64,000 bases of DNA from JAXLRU01 sp046330935 (GTDB lineage: Bacteria > Actinomycetota > Actinomycetes > Actinomycetales > Kineosporiaceae). Positions 18,482 to 28,727 of the stretch are shown one piece after another. A program made the translations under genes and the position numbers. The stretch's first letter is position 1; every line of letters begins with the position of its first letter. The notes beneath the pieces are model-generated. The model had not been told where the DNA came from, ran no database searches, and saw nothing but the letters and a program-made list of their open reading frames with translations. Where the stretch lies: NCBI GenBank assembly GCA_046330935.1, contig JAXLRU010000008.1:1-64000 (forward strand), given 5' to 3'.

Positions 18482-19774
18482 TCACAGCCGTCCTGCCGCC
18501 TTGAGGGCGAGGTAGCGGTCGACCAGGGCGGGCGGGAGCCCCTCGGGCGAGGCCTCCACCACCTCCACCCCGGCGCGGACCAGCTCGGCACGGACGGCGG
18601 CCCCGTCCATCACCGCCCGCTCGGCGGAGGCGGCCGCGTGCACCGCGAAGGCGTCGTCGCGGCCCCGGGTCAGCTCGGTGAGGGCTGGGTCGGCCACCGA
18701 GGCGACGAGCACCTGGTGCCGCTCGGTGAGGACGCCGAGCACCGGCAGCAGGCCCTCGTCCATCGCGGTGGGGTCGAGGGTGGTGAGCAGCACGACCAGC
18801 GCCCGGTGCGGCACCCGCTGCCGGATCGAGGCCGCGATCAGGGTCCAGTCGGCCTCCAGCAGCGTGGCGTCCAGCGGCGCCATCGCCTCGACCAGCGCGG
18901 GCAGCAGCCGGGAGCCGTCGGTGCGCTCGACCCTGGCCCGCACCTCCTGGTCCACGGCCAGCAGTTCGACACGGTCACCCGCGCGGGCCGCCAGCGCGGC
19001 CAGCAGCAGCGCGGCGTCCATGGCGGCGTCCAGTCGCGGCGCGTCGCCGATCCTCGCGGCCGAGGTGCGGGAGGTGTCGAGGACGAGCAGGACGCGCCGG
19101 TCCCGCTCGGGGCGCCACGTGCGCACGGCGACCCCGCGTCCGCGTGCCGACGCGCGCCAGTCGATCGCCCGCACGTCGTCCCCGATGACGTACTCGCGCA
19201 GGGAGTCGAACTCGGTGCCCTGGCCGCGGATGCGCAGGGCCGTCTGCCCCTCGATCTCCCGCAGCCGCGCCAGGGCCGAGGGCAGGTGCTTGCGGGAGGT
19301 GAACGGGGGCAGCACGCGCACGCTGCCGGGCGCGCGCCGCGTGCCCTGCCGGGCCGCGAGGCCCAGGGGCCCGAGGCAGCGGACGGTGACGTGCAACGCC
19401 AGGCGGTCGCCCCGACGGTCGGGCCGCAGCACCGTCGTCACGGCGGTCCGTGACCCGGGCGCGAGGTCGAGGCGGTGCCGGGCGGGCACGGCGCCCGCGG
19501 AGGGCTGCCAGCCGTCGACGAGGCGGCCGCGCACGCGACGTCGCCCGCCGTTCGTCACGTCGGTGACGGCGAGGGTCTCCCCGCCCAGACGCAGGCCGGG
19601 GACGTCGCGCCGCTGCACGTCGAGCGCGCGGGGACTGCCGGCGAGCGCGAGGTCGAGGGCCAGGAGCACCGCGACCACGCCGAGCGCGACCGCGGCCCCG
19701 CTCCACCCGGGGGTGAGGGCCGCCGGGACGATCCCCAGCAGCACGAGGAGCACCGCGCGTCCGGTGATCGCCAT
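18482..19774 (-). CDS. DUF58 domain protein
   Basis: The 430-residue protein has two membrane segments at about 7-45 and a cytoplasmic or surface part with the DUF58 core, FDSLREYVIGDDVRAIDWRA at about 192-211, which is the family hallmark. It is followed by a VWA-like fold (VLLVLDTSRTSAARIG near 232-247) in which the metal-site motif DxSxS reads DTSRT. DUF58 proteins work with MoxR ATPases as a chaperone-like pair. It is the last gene of the minus-strand operon that starts at 23947. Confidence 0.87.
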   Translation of the reverse strand: MAITGRAVLLVLLGIVPAALTPGWSGAAVALGVVAVLLALDLALAGSPRALDVQRRDVPGLRLGGETLAVTDVTNGGRRRVRGRLVDGWQPSAGAVPARHRLDLAPGSRTAVTTVLRPDRRGDRLALHVTVRCLGPLGLAARQGTRRAPGSVRVLPPFTSRKHLPSALARLREIEGQTALRIRGQGTEFDSLREYVIGDDVRAIDWRASARGRGVAVRTWRPERDRRVLLVLDTSRTSAARIGDAPRLDAAMDAALLLAALAARAGDRVELLAVDQEVRARVERTDGSRLLPALVEAMAPLDATLLEADWTLIAASIRQRVPHRALVVLLTTLDPTAMDEGLLPVLGVLTERHQVLVASVADPALTELTRGRDDAFAVHAAASAERAVMDGAAVRAELVRAGVEVVEASPEGLPPALVDRYLALKAAGRL

Positions 19775-19817
19775 GGTCAGCCCCCCGTCCGCGGGCGGGT
19801 CCCGGCCGTGCCAGGGA

Positions 19818-20915
<1,098 letters not shown>

Positions 20916-20961
20916 GGCAACCTTCCGGACGTGGTGCGGGACGTCGTGGGGGCGGGAGCGC

Positions 20962-22293
20962 TCATCGCCGGCCCCCGACGTCGGCCTCGAGGCCGTCGAG
21001 GTCGCGGGCGAGGCGCACCAGGGCGGAGTCGTCGCCCGGTGCGGGGCCGAGGAGCAGGTCGTGGACGGACGCCGTCGGGCGGCCGCTGACCTGCGCCACC
21101 ATGGAGACGACGAGGTCGGGCGAGGCCGTGGGGGGGACGTCGAGCCGGGCGGCCAGCCGGCGCAGCGCCGCGGTGCGCAGCAGGGCGGCACTGCGGTCGC
21201 GGGCGCCGGCGCGCACGTAGAGGCGGGCCCGGCCCAGCTCGGTCTCGCTGGCCCGGACGACGACGGGCAGGGGCTCGGTGACCAGGCGCGCGTCTCGCCG
21301 CCCGGCCCACAGCAGCAGGACGATCGCGATGACGGGAAGGTAGGCCAGGGCGCGGGCGACCGGCCCCGGGACGAGCCCGAACAGCGTGGTGTCGCCTGCG
21401 CCGCCGAGGTCGCCGCGTTGCGGCACGTACCAGGCGACCGAGGAGGTGCGTCCGGCCAGTCGCAGGGCGATCGCCGCGTTGCCCGACTCCTCGACGAGGT
21501 CGTTGGAGAAGACGTCCGACATGCCGACGACGTCGACGGGCCGCTGTCCGAGGCGGGTGCGCACGAGCAGCGCGGCGGGCGGCTCGTCGTCCGCGGCGGC
21601 GGCCTGGACCTCGGCGGCCTGACCCGTGGCCGCGACGAGGTCGTGCCGCCGCGCTCCGCCGGACGCGAGGGCCTCCTGGCGGGCGGGTCCGCCGTCGGGG
21701 TCGATCCGGTAGCACTGGCGGGTCCGGGAGTCGGCGGTGCCGGGCCCCGAGCCGGTCCTCGCCGTGTAGGCGAGGCCCTCGAAGGTCGTGACGGTGCCGG
21801 CGGCCTTCGCGTCGGGGTCGTCGCAGCGCGGGGAGACGAGGGGGCCCTCAGGGTCCTCGACGGGGTCGGCCTCCTCCACCCCGGGGGCGAGGCGGCGCAG
21901 CGCGGGCCCGTCGGGGACGAGCAGCACCAGCGGCCCGGCGCCGGAGGCCAGCCGGTCGAGCGCGGCGGGGGAGAGGGTGCGGGGTGCGGTGACCACGACC
22001 GTTGTCGACGCGTCGAGCGGCAGGTCGGCGGCGGAGTGCACCTCGCGCACGGTCAGGCCACGCGAGCGCAGGGTCTGGACGACGCCGAGGGCGCCCTGCG
22101 GGCCGGGGTCGGCGGGATCGAGGGCGGGGCGCACGGGGCGCGAGGCCTCGGCCAGCGCGACGAGCCCGGCGACGAGGACGAGGAGCACCGCGAGCAGGGC
22201 CAACCCCGCGCGCGAGCGGAGGCGGCTGCGGCGCGGCCGGCCACCCGGGGCGGGCGCGAGGCTCGTCGGCGGGGCCGCCAGGGTGGCGCTCAT
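20962..22293 (-). CDS. DUF4350 domain membrane protein
   Basis: The 443-residue protein has a membrane segment near 28-50, then an extracytoplasmic domain of the DUF4350 type: LDPADPGPQGALGVVQTLRSRG just after the segment and later VDVVGMSDVFSNDLVEESGNAA (about 265-286). A second membrane segment (about 325-343, ALAYLPVIAIVLLLWAGRRDA) is followed by a cytoplasmic helical tail. The glutamine amidotransferase-like fold lacks obvious catalytic residues. Its ATG overlaps the DUF4129 stop by 4 bases. It is a standing member of the MoxR/DUF58 cluster; the function is unknown. Confidence 0.82.
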   Translation of the reverse strand: MSATLAAPPTSLAPAPGGRPRRSRLRSRAGLALLAVLLVLVAGLVALAEASRPVRPALDPADPGPQGALGVVQTLRSRGLTVREVHSAADLPLDASTTVVVTAPRTLSPAALDRLASGAGPLVLLVPDGPALRRLAPGVEEADPVEDPEGPLVSPRCDDPDAKAAGTVTTFEGLAYTARTGSGPGTADSRTRQCYRIDPDGGPARQEALASGGARRHDLVAATGQAAEVQAAAADDEPPAALLVRTRLGQRPVDVVGMSDVFSNDLVEESGNAAIALRLAGRTSSVAWYVPQRGDLGGAGDTTLFGLVPGPVARALAYLPVIAIVLLLWAGRRDARLVTEPLPVVVRASETELGRARLYVRAGARDRSAALLRTAALRRLAARLDVPPTASPDLVVSMVAQVSGRPTASVHDLLLGPAPGDDSALVRLARDLDGLEADVGGRR

Positions 22294-22946
22294 CGGGGCA
22301 CCGCCAGACCGGGGGTGGCCGCGGTCGCCGGGGACGGCGTCGCGCGGGTCACGGCGTCGTCCAGCTCCCGCAACGCGGCGTCGTCGGCTCCGGTGGCGGG
22401 CTGGTCGCCGTAGCGGACGTCGTCGAACACGGCCGCCGCCCGCGACAACGCCGCGGCGAGGTCGGGCAGGCGGGCGGCCGCGGCGTCGGCCACCTCGTGG
22501 GCGGTGAGCCCGGGCAGCGCGGCGACGATGCCGCGGTCCTGCAGCTGCCGGGTGATCGCGCGGTAGCGCTCGACGACCGCCTCGCCCCAGTCGCCCAGCG
22601 CCGCGTGGGCGTCGGCGGCCCGGCGGTGGTCCTCGGCGGAGGAGTCGAGGTCGTCGAGCACGGCGTGCGCTCCCGAGGCGCCGGCGCGGCCGCGGTAGAC
22701 GGCGCCCGCCCGCGCCGTGATGGCGATCAGCGCCGCCATCGCGCCGATCACCAGCAGCGCCCGCGTGATCTCCCACCACAGCGGGGCCTGACCGGTGGAG
22801 TCGTTGTCGGGCAGCAGGTCGCGCAGCCACTGGAGGAAGCGCGACAGGGCGCTGGTCGTGCCGTCGCCCGACCCGTGCAGCTGCTCGGCCACCCAGCGGC
22901 GCGCCTCGTCGCGGGAAGGAGTCAGCGGGGCGCTGCCGGCGATCAC
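22290..22946 (-). CDS. DUF4129 domain membrane protein
   Basis: From GTG 22946 the protein has 218 residues. It opens with LTPSRDEARRWVAEQL, has a single membrane segment near 60-80 (ITRALLVIGAMAALIAITARA), and ends with the DUF4129 domain: DWGEAVVERYRAITRQLQDRGIVAALPGLTAHEVAD. The domain is related to the C-terminal part of some transglutaminase-like proteins. Both ends overlap neighbouring genes by 4 bases, so it is translated as part of the operon. Confidence 0.85.
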   Translation of the reverse strand: MIAGSAPLTPSRDEARRWVAEQLHGSGDGTTSALSRFLQWLRDLLPDNDSTGQAPLWWEITRALLVIGAMAALIAITARAGAVYRGRAGASGAHAVLDDLDSSAEDHRRAADAHAALGDWGEAVVERYRAITRQLQDRGIVAALPGLTAHEVADAAAARLPDLAAALSRAAAVFDDVRYGDQPATGADDAALRELDDAVTRATPSPATAATPGLAVPR

Positions 22947-23947
22947 GACCGGCCTCCCGCCGCGGCGCGGGACAGGTCGTGCAGCAGGCGCACCGCGAGG
23001 CCCTCCGACCGCATCCGCAGATCGAGGTGGATCAGCCCGATGACGCAGGCGAGGAACGGCAGGACCGCCGCGGCGACGGCGAGGTCCCCGGCGGCGGAGA
23101 CGGCGTCGGCCAGCAGGACCGCCCCGAAGCCCGCCTGGGGGTCCTCGGGGTCGGCGATGAGGGAGGCGACCAGCTCGGTGGGGAGGGTCATCACGAGTGC
23201 CGCGAGCGCTGCCGACACCCACGCGATCAGGGAGGTTCCCAGGGTCCGCCAGGCGTGACCGCGCGTGAGCCGCCACGCGCGGGAGACCGCGGCGCGGGCC
23301 GGGAGGTCCTCACCCAGGAGGACCGCCGCGGCCGGGGTCAGCCGGGAGGCCAGCAACGGCAACCAGACCAGGACCCACCCGATCACCCCCACCCACACGA
23401 GCACCGCACCGGCGAGGTCGGCGCCGCCCGCCCGCAGCACCCCGCCCGTCCACGCGGGCAGGAGCCCCAGGGCGAAGGACGCGGCGGCCACGAGGACCAG
23501 GGCGACGACGCGGCGCCACCGGGCCCGCCAGTGACGACGCCACTGCGTCGCGGCGGTGCGCCGGCCCAGCGCGGCCTCGGTCACCGCCGGGGTGAGCAGG
23601 ACCGCCACGAGCACCACGAGCAGCAGCAGCAGGAGGGCCTCCAGGCTCCAGGCCAGCGCCGCCGACGTCGCACCGCTGTCGGGCGGCGGCTCGTCCGGCG
23701 AGCGCGTCGCTGCAGCCCACAACCCCGGCAGGGCGGCGACGAGCCGACCGAGGGCGGCGACCGCCAGCGAGGTGCCCATCATCAGGGCGGGGCGGCTGCG
23801 GATCGTCGCGAAGGCGCCGTCGAGCAGGTCGGTCATGCTCAGCGGGCGCAGGGGCACGGTGCCGCGCTGGCCCGCGACGCGCAACCACGCCTCGTCCAGC
23901 GCCAATCCGCCACCGGGCAGCTCGTCCCCTGGTCGCTCGCTCCGCAT
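22943..23947 (-). CDS. Polytopic membrane protein heading the MoxR/DUF58 operon
   Basis: The 334-residue protein has about six membrane segments. A short cytoplasmic N-terminus is followed by PLRPLSMTDLLDGAFATIRSRP (about 32-53), which resembles the start of the glycerophosphoryl diester phosphodiesterase membrane domain family. No catalytic residues are apparent. From this ATG five genes follow on the minus strand with 4-base overlaps or short gaps. The 237-base gap to mtrA, in the other direction, must carry the promoters of both units. Confidence 0.78.
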   Translation of the reverse strand: MRSERPGDELPGGGLALDEAWLRVAGQRGTVPLRPLSMTDLLDGAFATIRSRPALMMGTSLAVAALGRLVAALPGLWAAATRSPDEPPPDSGATSAALAWSLEALLLLLLVVLVAVLLTPAVTEAALGRRTAATQWRRHWRARWRRVVALVLVAAASFALGLLPAWTGGVLRAGGADLAGAVLVWVGVIGWVLVWLPLLASRLTPAAAVLLGEDLPARAAVSRAWRLTRGHAWRTLGTSLIAWVSAALAALVMTLPTELVASLIADPEDPQAGFGAVLLADAVSAAGDLAVAAAVLPFLACVIGLIHLDLRMRSEGLAVRLLHDLSRAAAGGRS

Positions 23948-24184
23948 CGACCGGCCTTCCCCCTCCGACTGCGCGCGACGCCGAGGTCGCCGGCGCCACG
24001 ATCCGGCATCCTCGCACGGACGTCGCCGTGCCGCCCGGACCGCCCCGCCCCACCACCCGGTCGCGCCCCGCTGCCGCCGGCCCCGGTGCTGCCGGACGCC
24101 GCGCAGGGCGGGGCCCGGGTCACGGCGCGGCCACGATCGCACGTCGATGCTCGGGGGGAGCCCCGGCAGTGCGACCATGGCCGC

Positions 24185-24862
24185 ATGAAGGGACGAGTCC
24201 TGGTGGTCGACGACGACACCGCGCTGGCGGAGATGCTCGGCATCGTGCTGCGGGGGGAGGGCTTCGAGCCGTTCTTCTGCGCCGACGGCTCCTCCGCATT
24301 GGAGGCGTTCCGCAGCAGCCGGCCCGACGTCGTCCTGCTCGACGTCATGCTTCCCGGCCGGGACGGCATCGAGGTGTGCCGCCAGATCCGCGGCGAGTCC
24401 GGCGTCCCGATCGTGATGCTGACCGCGAAGAGCGACACCGTCGACGTCGTCCTCGGCCTGGAGTCGGGTGCCGACGACTACGTCGTCAAGCCGTTCAAGC
24501 CCAAGGAGCTCGTCGCCCGCGTGCGCGCGCGCCTGCGCCGCACCGACGACCCCTCCCCCCAGCAGCTGCAGATCGGCGACCTGTCCATCGACGTCGCCGG
24601 CCACGCGGTGCGCCGCGACGGCCTGCCCATCCAGCTCACGCCGCTGGAGTTCGACCTGCTCGTGGCGCTGGCCCGCAAGCCCTGGCAGGTGTTCAGCCGC
24701 GAGGTGCTGCTGGAGCAGGTGTGGGGCTACCGGCACGCCGCCGACACCCGGCTGGTCAACGTCCACGTGCAGCGGCTGCGGTCGAAGATCGAGCGTGACC
24801 CCGAGCACCCCGAGATCGTCGTGACGGTGCGGGGCGTCGGCTACAAGGCCGGCCCGGCCTGA
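24185..24862 (+). CDS. mtrA: Two-component response regulator MtrA
   Basis: This 225-residue OmpR/PhoB-type regulator has phospho-acceptor D53 with acidic residues at 9-11, the switch Thr in VMLTAKS, and K102 in VVKPFKPKE. The C-terminal winged helix (from about 130) has LTPLEFDLLVALARKPWQVFSREVLL and ends VTVRGVGYKAG. MtrA controls division, cell-wall hydrolases and osmotic response and, in streptomycetes, development. It is followed by mtrB and lpqB, the fixed actinobacterial order. GACCAT lies 6 bases before the ATG, so a leaderless transcript is possible. Confidence 0.96.
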   Translation: MKGRVLVVDDDTALAEMLGIVLRGEGFEPFFCADGSSALEAFRSSRPDVVLLDVMLPGRDGIEVCRQIRGESGVPIVMLTAKSDTVDVVLGLESGADDYVVKPFKPKELVARVRARLRRTDDPSPQQLQIGDLSIDVAGHAVRRDGLPIQLTPLEFDLLVALARKPWQVFSREVLLEQVWGYRHAADTRLVNVHVQRLRSKIERDPEHPEIVVTVRGVGYKAGPA

Positions 24863-24948
24863 CGTCGCGGCACCCCCGGCGGGGGCGGTCCCCGCAGGTC
24901 CCGGCGCCCCACGGTGGGCGCGTCCCCGTGATGCAGGAGCGTTCGGCG

Positions 24949-26685
24949 ATGACCAGGTCCACCCGCTCGCGGCGGCGGCGCCTGCTGGCGCGCGCCGCCC
25001 GCCCGGGCCGCCACCTGGTCCGCTCGTGGCGGCGCAATCTGCAGGTGCGCGTCGTGGCCGCCACCGGGGCGCTCGGGCTCGTCGTGGTCATGGTGCTCGG
25101 GCAGTTCCTCTACGACCGCATCCGCGACGGCCTGTTGGAGCGTGCCCAGCGCGAGTTCTCGGGCCAGGCCAAGCAGATGATCACGGGGGCGCAGAAGTCG
25201 CTGAACTCGCGCCGCGTGACAGGGGAGGCCGACGCGCGGCAGGCGGTCGACGACATGATCGCCACGCTCCAGGGCCCCCGGGACGACCAGAACCGCTCCG
25301 TGCTGGTCCTGCGGGCCCTCGGCGCCGAGGACACGGGGGACTGGCCCGCCGGGGGCCGGCTGTCCTACCTGCGGCCCGACGACATCACCCCCGAGCTGCG
25401 GCGTCAGGTCAACACCCCGCCCGCGGCCGTGGCCTTCGAGAAGATCACCCTGCAGGGGCCGCAGAGCGTCCCCGCGACGCGCGACGTCGTCGTCGTCGGC
25501 GGCCTCGTCGACGTGCCGCAGGCGGGTCCCTACGAGGTCTACATCGGCTTCCGGTTGTCCCGCGAACACGACGTCCTGCAGGTGGTGCAGCGCACCTTCG
25601 TCGCGGGCGGCTTCGCGCTGGTGGTCCTCGTGGCCGGGGTCGCGATGACGGTGACCCGCCAGGTCGTGGCGCCCGTGCGGCAGGCGGCGCGGACCGCGGA
25701 GGAGCTGGCATCGGGCCGGCTGGACCGGCGCATGGGCGTGCGGGGGGACGACGACCTCGCCCGCCTGGGCCGGGCCTTCAACGAGATGGCCGACAGCCTC
25801 GAGCGCCAGATTCACCGCCTGGAGGAGCTCTCGCGCGTCCAGCGCCGGTTCGTCTCCGACGTCTCCCACGAGCTGCGCACGCCCCTGACCACCATCCGCA
25901 TGGCCGGTGAGGTGATCTACGAGGCGCGTGCCGACCTCGACCCGGCGGCCTCCCGCAGCGCCGAGCTGCTCCAGGACCAGCTCGACCGGTTCGAGGCGCT
26001 CCTCGCCGACCTGCTGGAGATCAGCCGGTTCGACGCGGGCGCCGCGGTCCTGGAGGTCGAGGAGACCGACCTGGCCGACGTCGTCGCCCGGGTCGCGGAG
26101 GGCCTGCGCCCCCTCGCCGAGCGCAAGGGCGGTCAGATCGTCGTCGCCGCCCTCGGCGAGCCCGCCGTCGCCGCGCTGGACCCCCGGCGCGTGGAGCGGA
26201 TCCTGCGCAACCTGCTCGCCAACGCCCTCGACCACGGCGAGGGTCACCCGGTGCACGTGACCGTCGCCGCCGACGAGGACGCCGTGGCCGTGGGCGTGCG
26301 CGACCACGGGGTGGGCCTGCGCGCCGAGGAGCTCGGCATGGTGTTCAGCCGGTTCTGGCGGGCCGACCCCGCGCGGGCGCGCACCACCGGGGGCACCGGG
26401 CTCGGCCTGGCCATCTCCCAGGAGGACGCCCACCTGCACGGGGGGCGGCTCACGGTCTGGGGCGCCCCCGGCCGCGGCGCCTGGTTCGTCCTCACCCTGC
26501 CGCGCAACCGGGCGGCGCTGACCGGCGAGGGCCCCCTGGACGCCGTGCCCGACGACGCGTTCGACTTCGGCGTGGGTGACGACGAGCCGCGCGAGGCGGG
26601 GGACGACCAGGTGCTCGTCTCCGCCGACGCCGGGCCGGATGCGGCCGGCGGCGCCGGCGAGGACCGCGCCGGGAGTGCCCCGTGA
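24949..26685 (+). CDS. mtrB: Two-component sensor histidine kinase MtrB
   Basis: The 578-residue kinase has a basic N-terminus, a membrane segment near 30-50, an extracytoplasmic sensor of about 150 residues, a second segment near 217-235 and a HAMP domain. The phospho-acceptor is H307 in VSDVSHELRTPLTT. The ATP-binding domain has LANALDHGEG (N box) and GTGLGLAI (G box). An acidic Asp/Gly-rich tail of about 50 residues is unusual. I chose ATG 24949 because AGGAG lies 9 bases upstream; GTG 24928 is an alternative. The stop overlaps the lpqB start (GTGA). Confidence 0.95.
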   Translation: MTRSTRSRRRRLLARAARPGRHLVRSWRRNLQVRVVAATGALGLVVVMVLGQFLYDRIRDGLLERAQREFSGQAKQMITGAQKSLNSRRVTGEADARQAVDDMIATLQGPRDDQNRSVLVLRALGAEDTGDWPAGGRLSYLRPDDITPELRRQVNTPPAAVAFEKITLQGPQSVPATRDVVVVGGLVDVPQAGPYEVYIGFRLSREHDVLQVVQRTFVAGGFALVVLVAGVAMTVTRQVVAPVRQAARTAEELASGRLDRRMGVRGDDDLARLGRAFNEMADSLERQIHRLEELSRVQRRFVSDVSHELRTPLTTIRMAGEVIYEARADLDPAASRSAELLQDQLDRFEALLADLLEISRFDAGAAVLEVEETDLADVVARVAEGLRPLAERKGGQIVVAALGEPAVAALDPRRVERILRNLLANALDHGEGHPVHVTVAADEDAVAVGVRDHGVGLRAEELGMVFSRFWRADPARARTTGGTGLGLAISQEDAHLHGGRLTVWGAPGRGAWFVLTLPRNRAALTGEGPLDAVPDDAFDFGVGDDEPREAGDDQVLVSADAGPDAAGGAGEDRAGSAP

Positions 26686-28625
26686 CGGGGCCGCGCCGGC
26701 GTCGCCCGGCACGGCAGGTGCTCCCGCTGGTCCTCCTGGTCCTGCTCACCGCCTGCGGCCAGATGCCGCGGACCGGACCCGTCGGCGTCGGCCCCCGCCT
26801 GGCCGAGGACCCCCTCGACGCCCCGCCCGTGCAGGTCCAGCGCGGGCCGCGCCCCGACGACGGTCCCGAGGACATCGTCCGCGGGTTCCTCCGCGCCGCC
26901 GGTGGCCTCGACGACGAGCACGAGGCCGCCCTGAGCTACCTCGACGCCGCCGCCAGACCGCGCTGGCGTCCCGACGCGCAGGTCGCGGTGCACGGTGACG
27001 AAGGGCTCACGATCACTCCGCTGCAGCCCCCCGCCGCCGGCGCCTGGCCCTCGTCGTCCTCCTCGCCTTCGTCCTCGTCGTCCCCGTCGTCGTCCGGGCC
27101 GTCGTCCTCGGCGCAGCTCTCGGCCTCGCCCTCGCCCCGGCCGTCCGGCGGCACGGCGCGCACGGCGCGTCCCTCGCCCCCGGGGCCGCCGGCGGTGCAG
27201 ACGATCGTCGTGCGCGGCACCCAGATCGGCAGCGTCGACGAGCGCGGCCGCTACCGGGTGGCCGAGCGGGGCACGCGCCTGGAGCGCCGGTTCGTGCTCC
27301 GCCAGGTGCCCGGCCTCGGGTGGCGGATCACGACGCTGGCCCCGGGCATCCTCCTGGCCCGCTCGGCGTTCGTCTCGACCTTCCAGGACACCGCCCTGTA
27401 CTTCCCGGACCGCACCAGCGACTACCTCGTCCCCGACGTGCGCTGGCTGCCGGCCACGGTTCGGGCCGGGATGGCCACGGCGATCGTGGAGGCCCTGCTC
27501 GCCGGCCCCTCCGACTGGCTGCAGGGAGCCGTGACCACCGCGGTGCCGCCCGGCACCCGGCTGACGGACGCCGTGGTGATCGGGGAGGACGGGACCGCGG
27601 CGATCGACCTCACCCCGGCGGCGCTGCTGGCCGACGAGCAGCAGCGCGACATCATGGTGGCCCAGCTCACGACCACCCTGACCCGCGCCAGCCCGTCCAT
27701 CCAGGGCATCCGGCTGACCGTGGCGGGGGCCGAGTTCGAGGCCGACACCGTCCAGGTGGACGACCGGCCCGCCGACGCCTCGACGTCCGTCGTCGTGCCC
27801 TCGGTCGCCTCACCGCACCTGCGCGTCGACCCGGAGGTCGGCCAGCCGGTGCAGGTCCTCGCGCCCGACGGCCGCGTCGTCGAGCTCGCCGAGGGCGGGG
27901 CGTCCCCCGTGGAGGCGTGGGCGTCCGTGCGGGTCCCGGCCGCCACCGGCTTCGCGACGGCCCCCGGACGCCGTTCCGTGGCCTTCCTCGACGCCGCAGG
28001 AACGACGATCCTGCACCCGGCCACCGGCGGCACGGGCGTCCAGCCGCTGCTGCGGAGCACGACGCGGCTGCTGGCGCCGTCCTTCGACCCCCAGGGGTGG
28101 GTATGGACGGCGAGGGCCGGGCAGGCCGCGCTGGAGGCCGTCCGGGAGACCGACGGGCTGAAGGTCCAGCTGCCGCTGCCCGACCTCGCCGGGGCCCAGC
28201 TGGAGGCGGTACGGGTGAGCCGCGACGGCGCGCGGGTGGCCCTCGTGGTCTCGCGGGACGGTCGGCGCCAGGTGCGGTTCGCCTCCGTCCGCCGCACCGC
28301 GGAGGGCACTCCGGTGGACCCCGGGGTCACGGAGATCCTGGTGCCCGAGGTGAGCCAGGTCCCCGACCTGTGCTGGGGGAACGAGCGCACGCTGCTCGTC
28401 CTCGCCGGCTCCGGGCCCTCGACCCGGCTGTGGCAGGTCGAGGTGGGTGGACCCTCCGACGACCTCGGTGCCGTCTCGGGGGCCGTGGCCGTGGCGGCGC
28501 ACTCGCCGCTGGTGGGCAGCAGCCTGACCGCCTACGTCGCCACCGCGCAGGGCGTGGTGCTGATGCGTCAGGGCGCCTCGTGGGCCCAGGTGGCGACGGG
28601 ACGCTTCGTCCGGCTGCCCGGCTAG
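26682..28625 (+). CDS. lpqB: Lipoprotein LpqB, MtrAB accessory factor
   Basis: The 647-residue lipoprotein has a basic start, a hydrophobic stretch and the lipobox LLTAC with C25. It interacts with the MtrB sensor and affects its signalling in mycobacteria and streptomycetes. A GerMN domain lies at about 250-350 (VEALLAGPSDWLQGAVTTAVPPGTRL), and the C-terminal half is a beta-propeller-like LpqB domain. Residues about 121-168 form a Ser/Pro/Gly tract coded by runs of TCG/TCC, inserted in the N-terminal domain. It is translationally coupled to mtrB. Confidence 0.95.
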   Translation: MTGPRRRRPARQVLPLVLLVLLTACGQMPRTGPVGVGPRLAEDPLDAPPVQVQRGPRPDDGPEDIVRGFLRAAGGLDDEHEAALSYLDAAARPRWRPDAQVAVHGDEGLTITPLQPPAAGAWPSSSSSPSSSSSPSSSGPSSSAQLSASPSPRPSGGTARTARPSPPGPPAVQTIVVRGTQIGSVDERGRYRVAERGTRLERRFVLRQVPGLGWRITTLAPGILLARSAFVSTFQDTALYFPDRTSDYLVPDVRWLPATVRAGMATAIVEALLAGPSDWLQGAVTTAVPPGTRLTDAVVIGEDGTAAIDLTPAALLADEQQRDIMVAQLTTTLTRASPSIQGIRLTVAGAEFEADTVQVDDRPADASTSVVVPSVASPHLRVDPEVGQPVQVLAPDGRVVELAEGGASPVEAWASVRVPAATGFATAPGRRSVAFLDAAGTTILHPATGGTGVQPLLRSTTRLLAPSFDPQGWVWTARAGQAALEAVRETDGLKVQLPLPDLAGAQLEAVRVSRDGARVALVVSRDGRRQVRFASVRRTAEGTPVDPGVTEILVPEVSQVPDLCWGNERTLLVLAGSGPSTRLWQVEVGGPSDDLGAVSGAVAVAAHSPLVGSSLTAYVATAQGVVLMRQGASWAQVATGRFVRLPG

Positions 28626-28715
28626 TCCTGCAGGAGACGTCCCCCACAGGCCCCGCTGCTGCGCGGTCGTCCCCAGGCGGGCGGGCTGTCTCCCGCGCGG
28701 CCGCCGGGCGCCGGG

Positions 28716-28721
28716 CACTCT
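28716..28721 (+). promoter_or_regulatory. -10-like element before comF
   Basis: CACTCT ends 6 bases before GTG 28728. It matches TAnnnT at positions 2 and 6 only, so it is a weak candidate for a leaderless start. Confidence 0.3.
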
Positions 28722-28727
28722 CGACCC

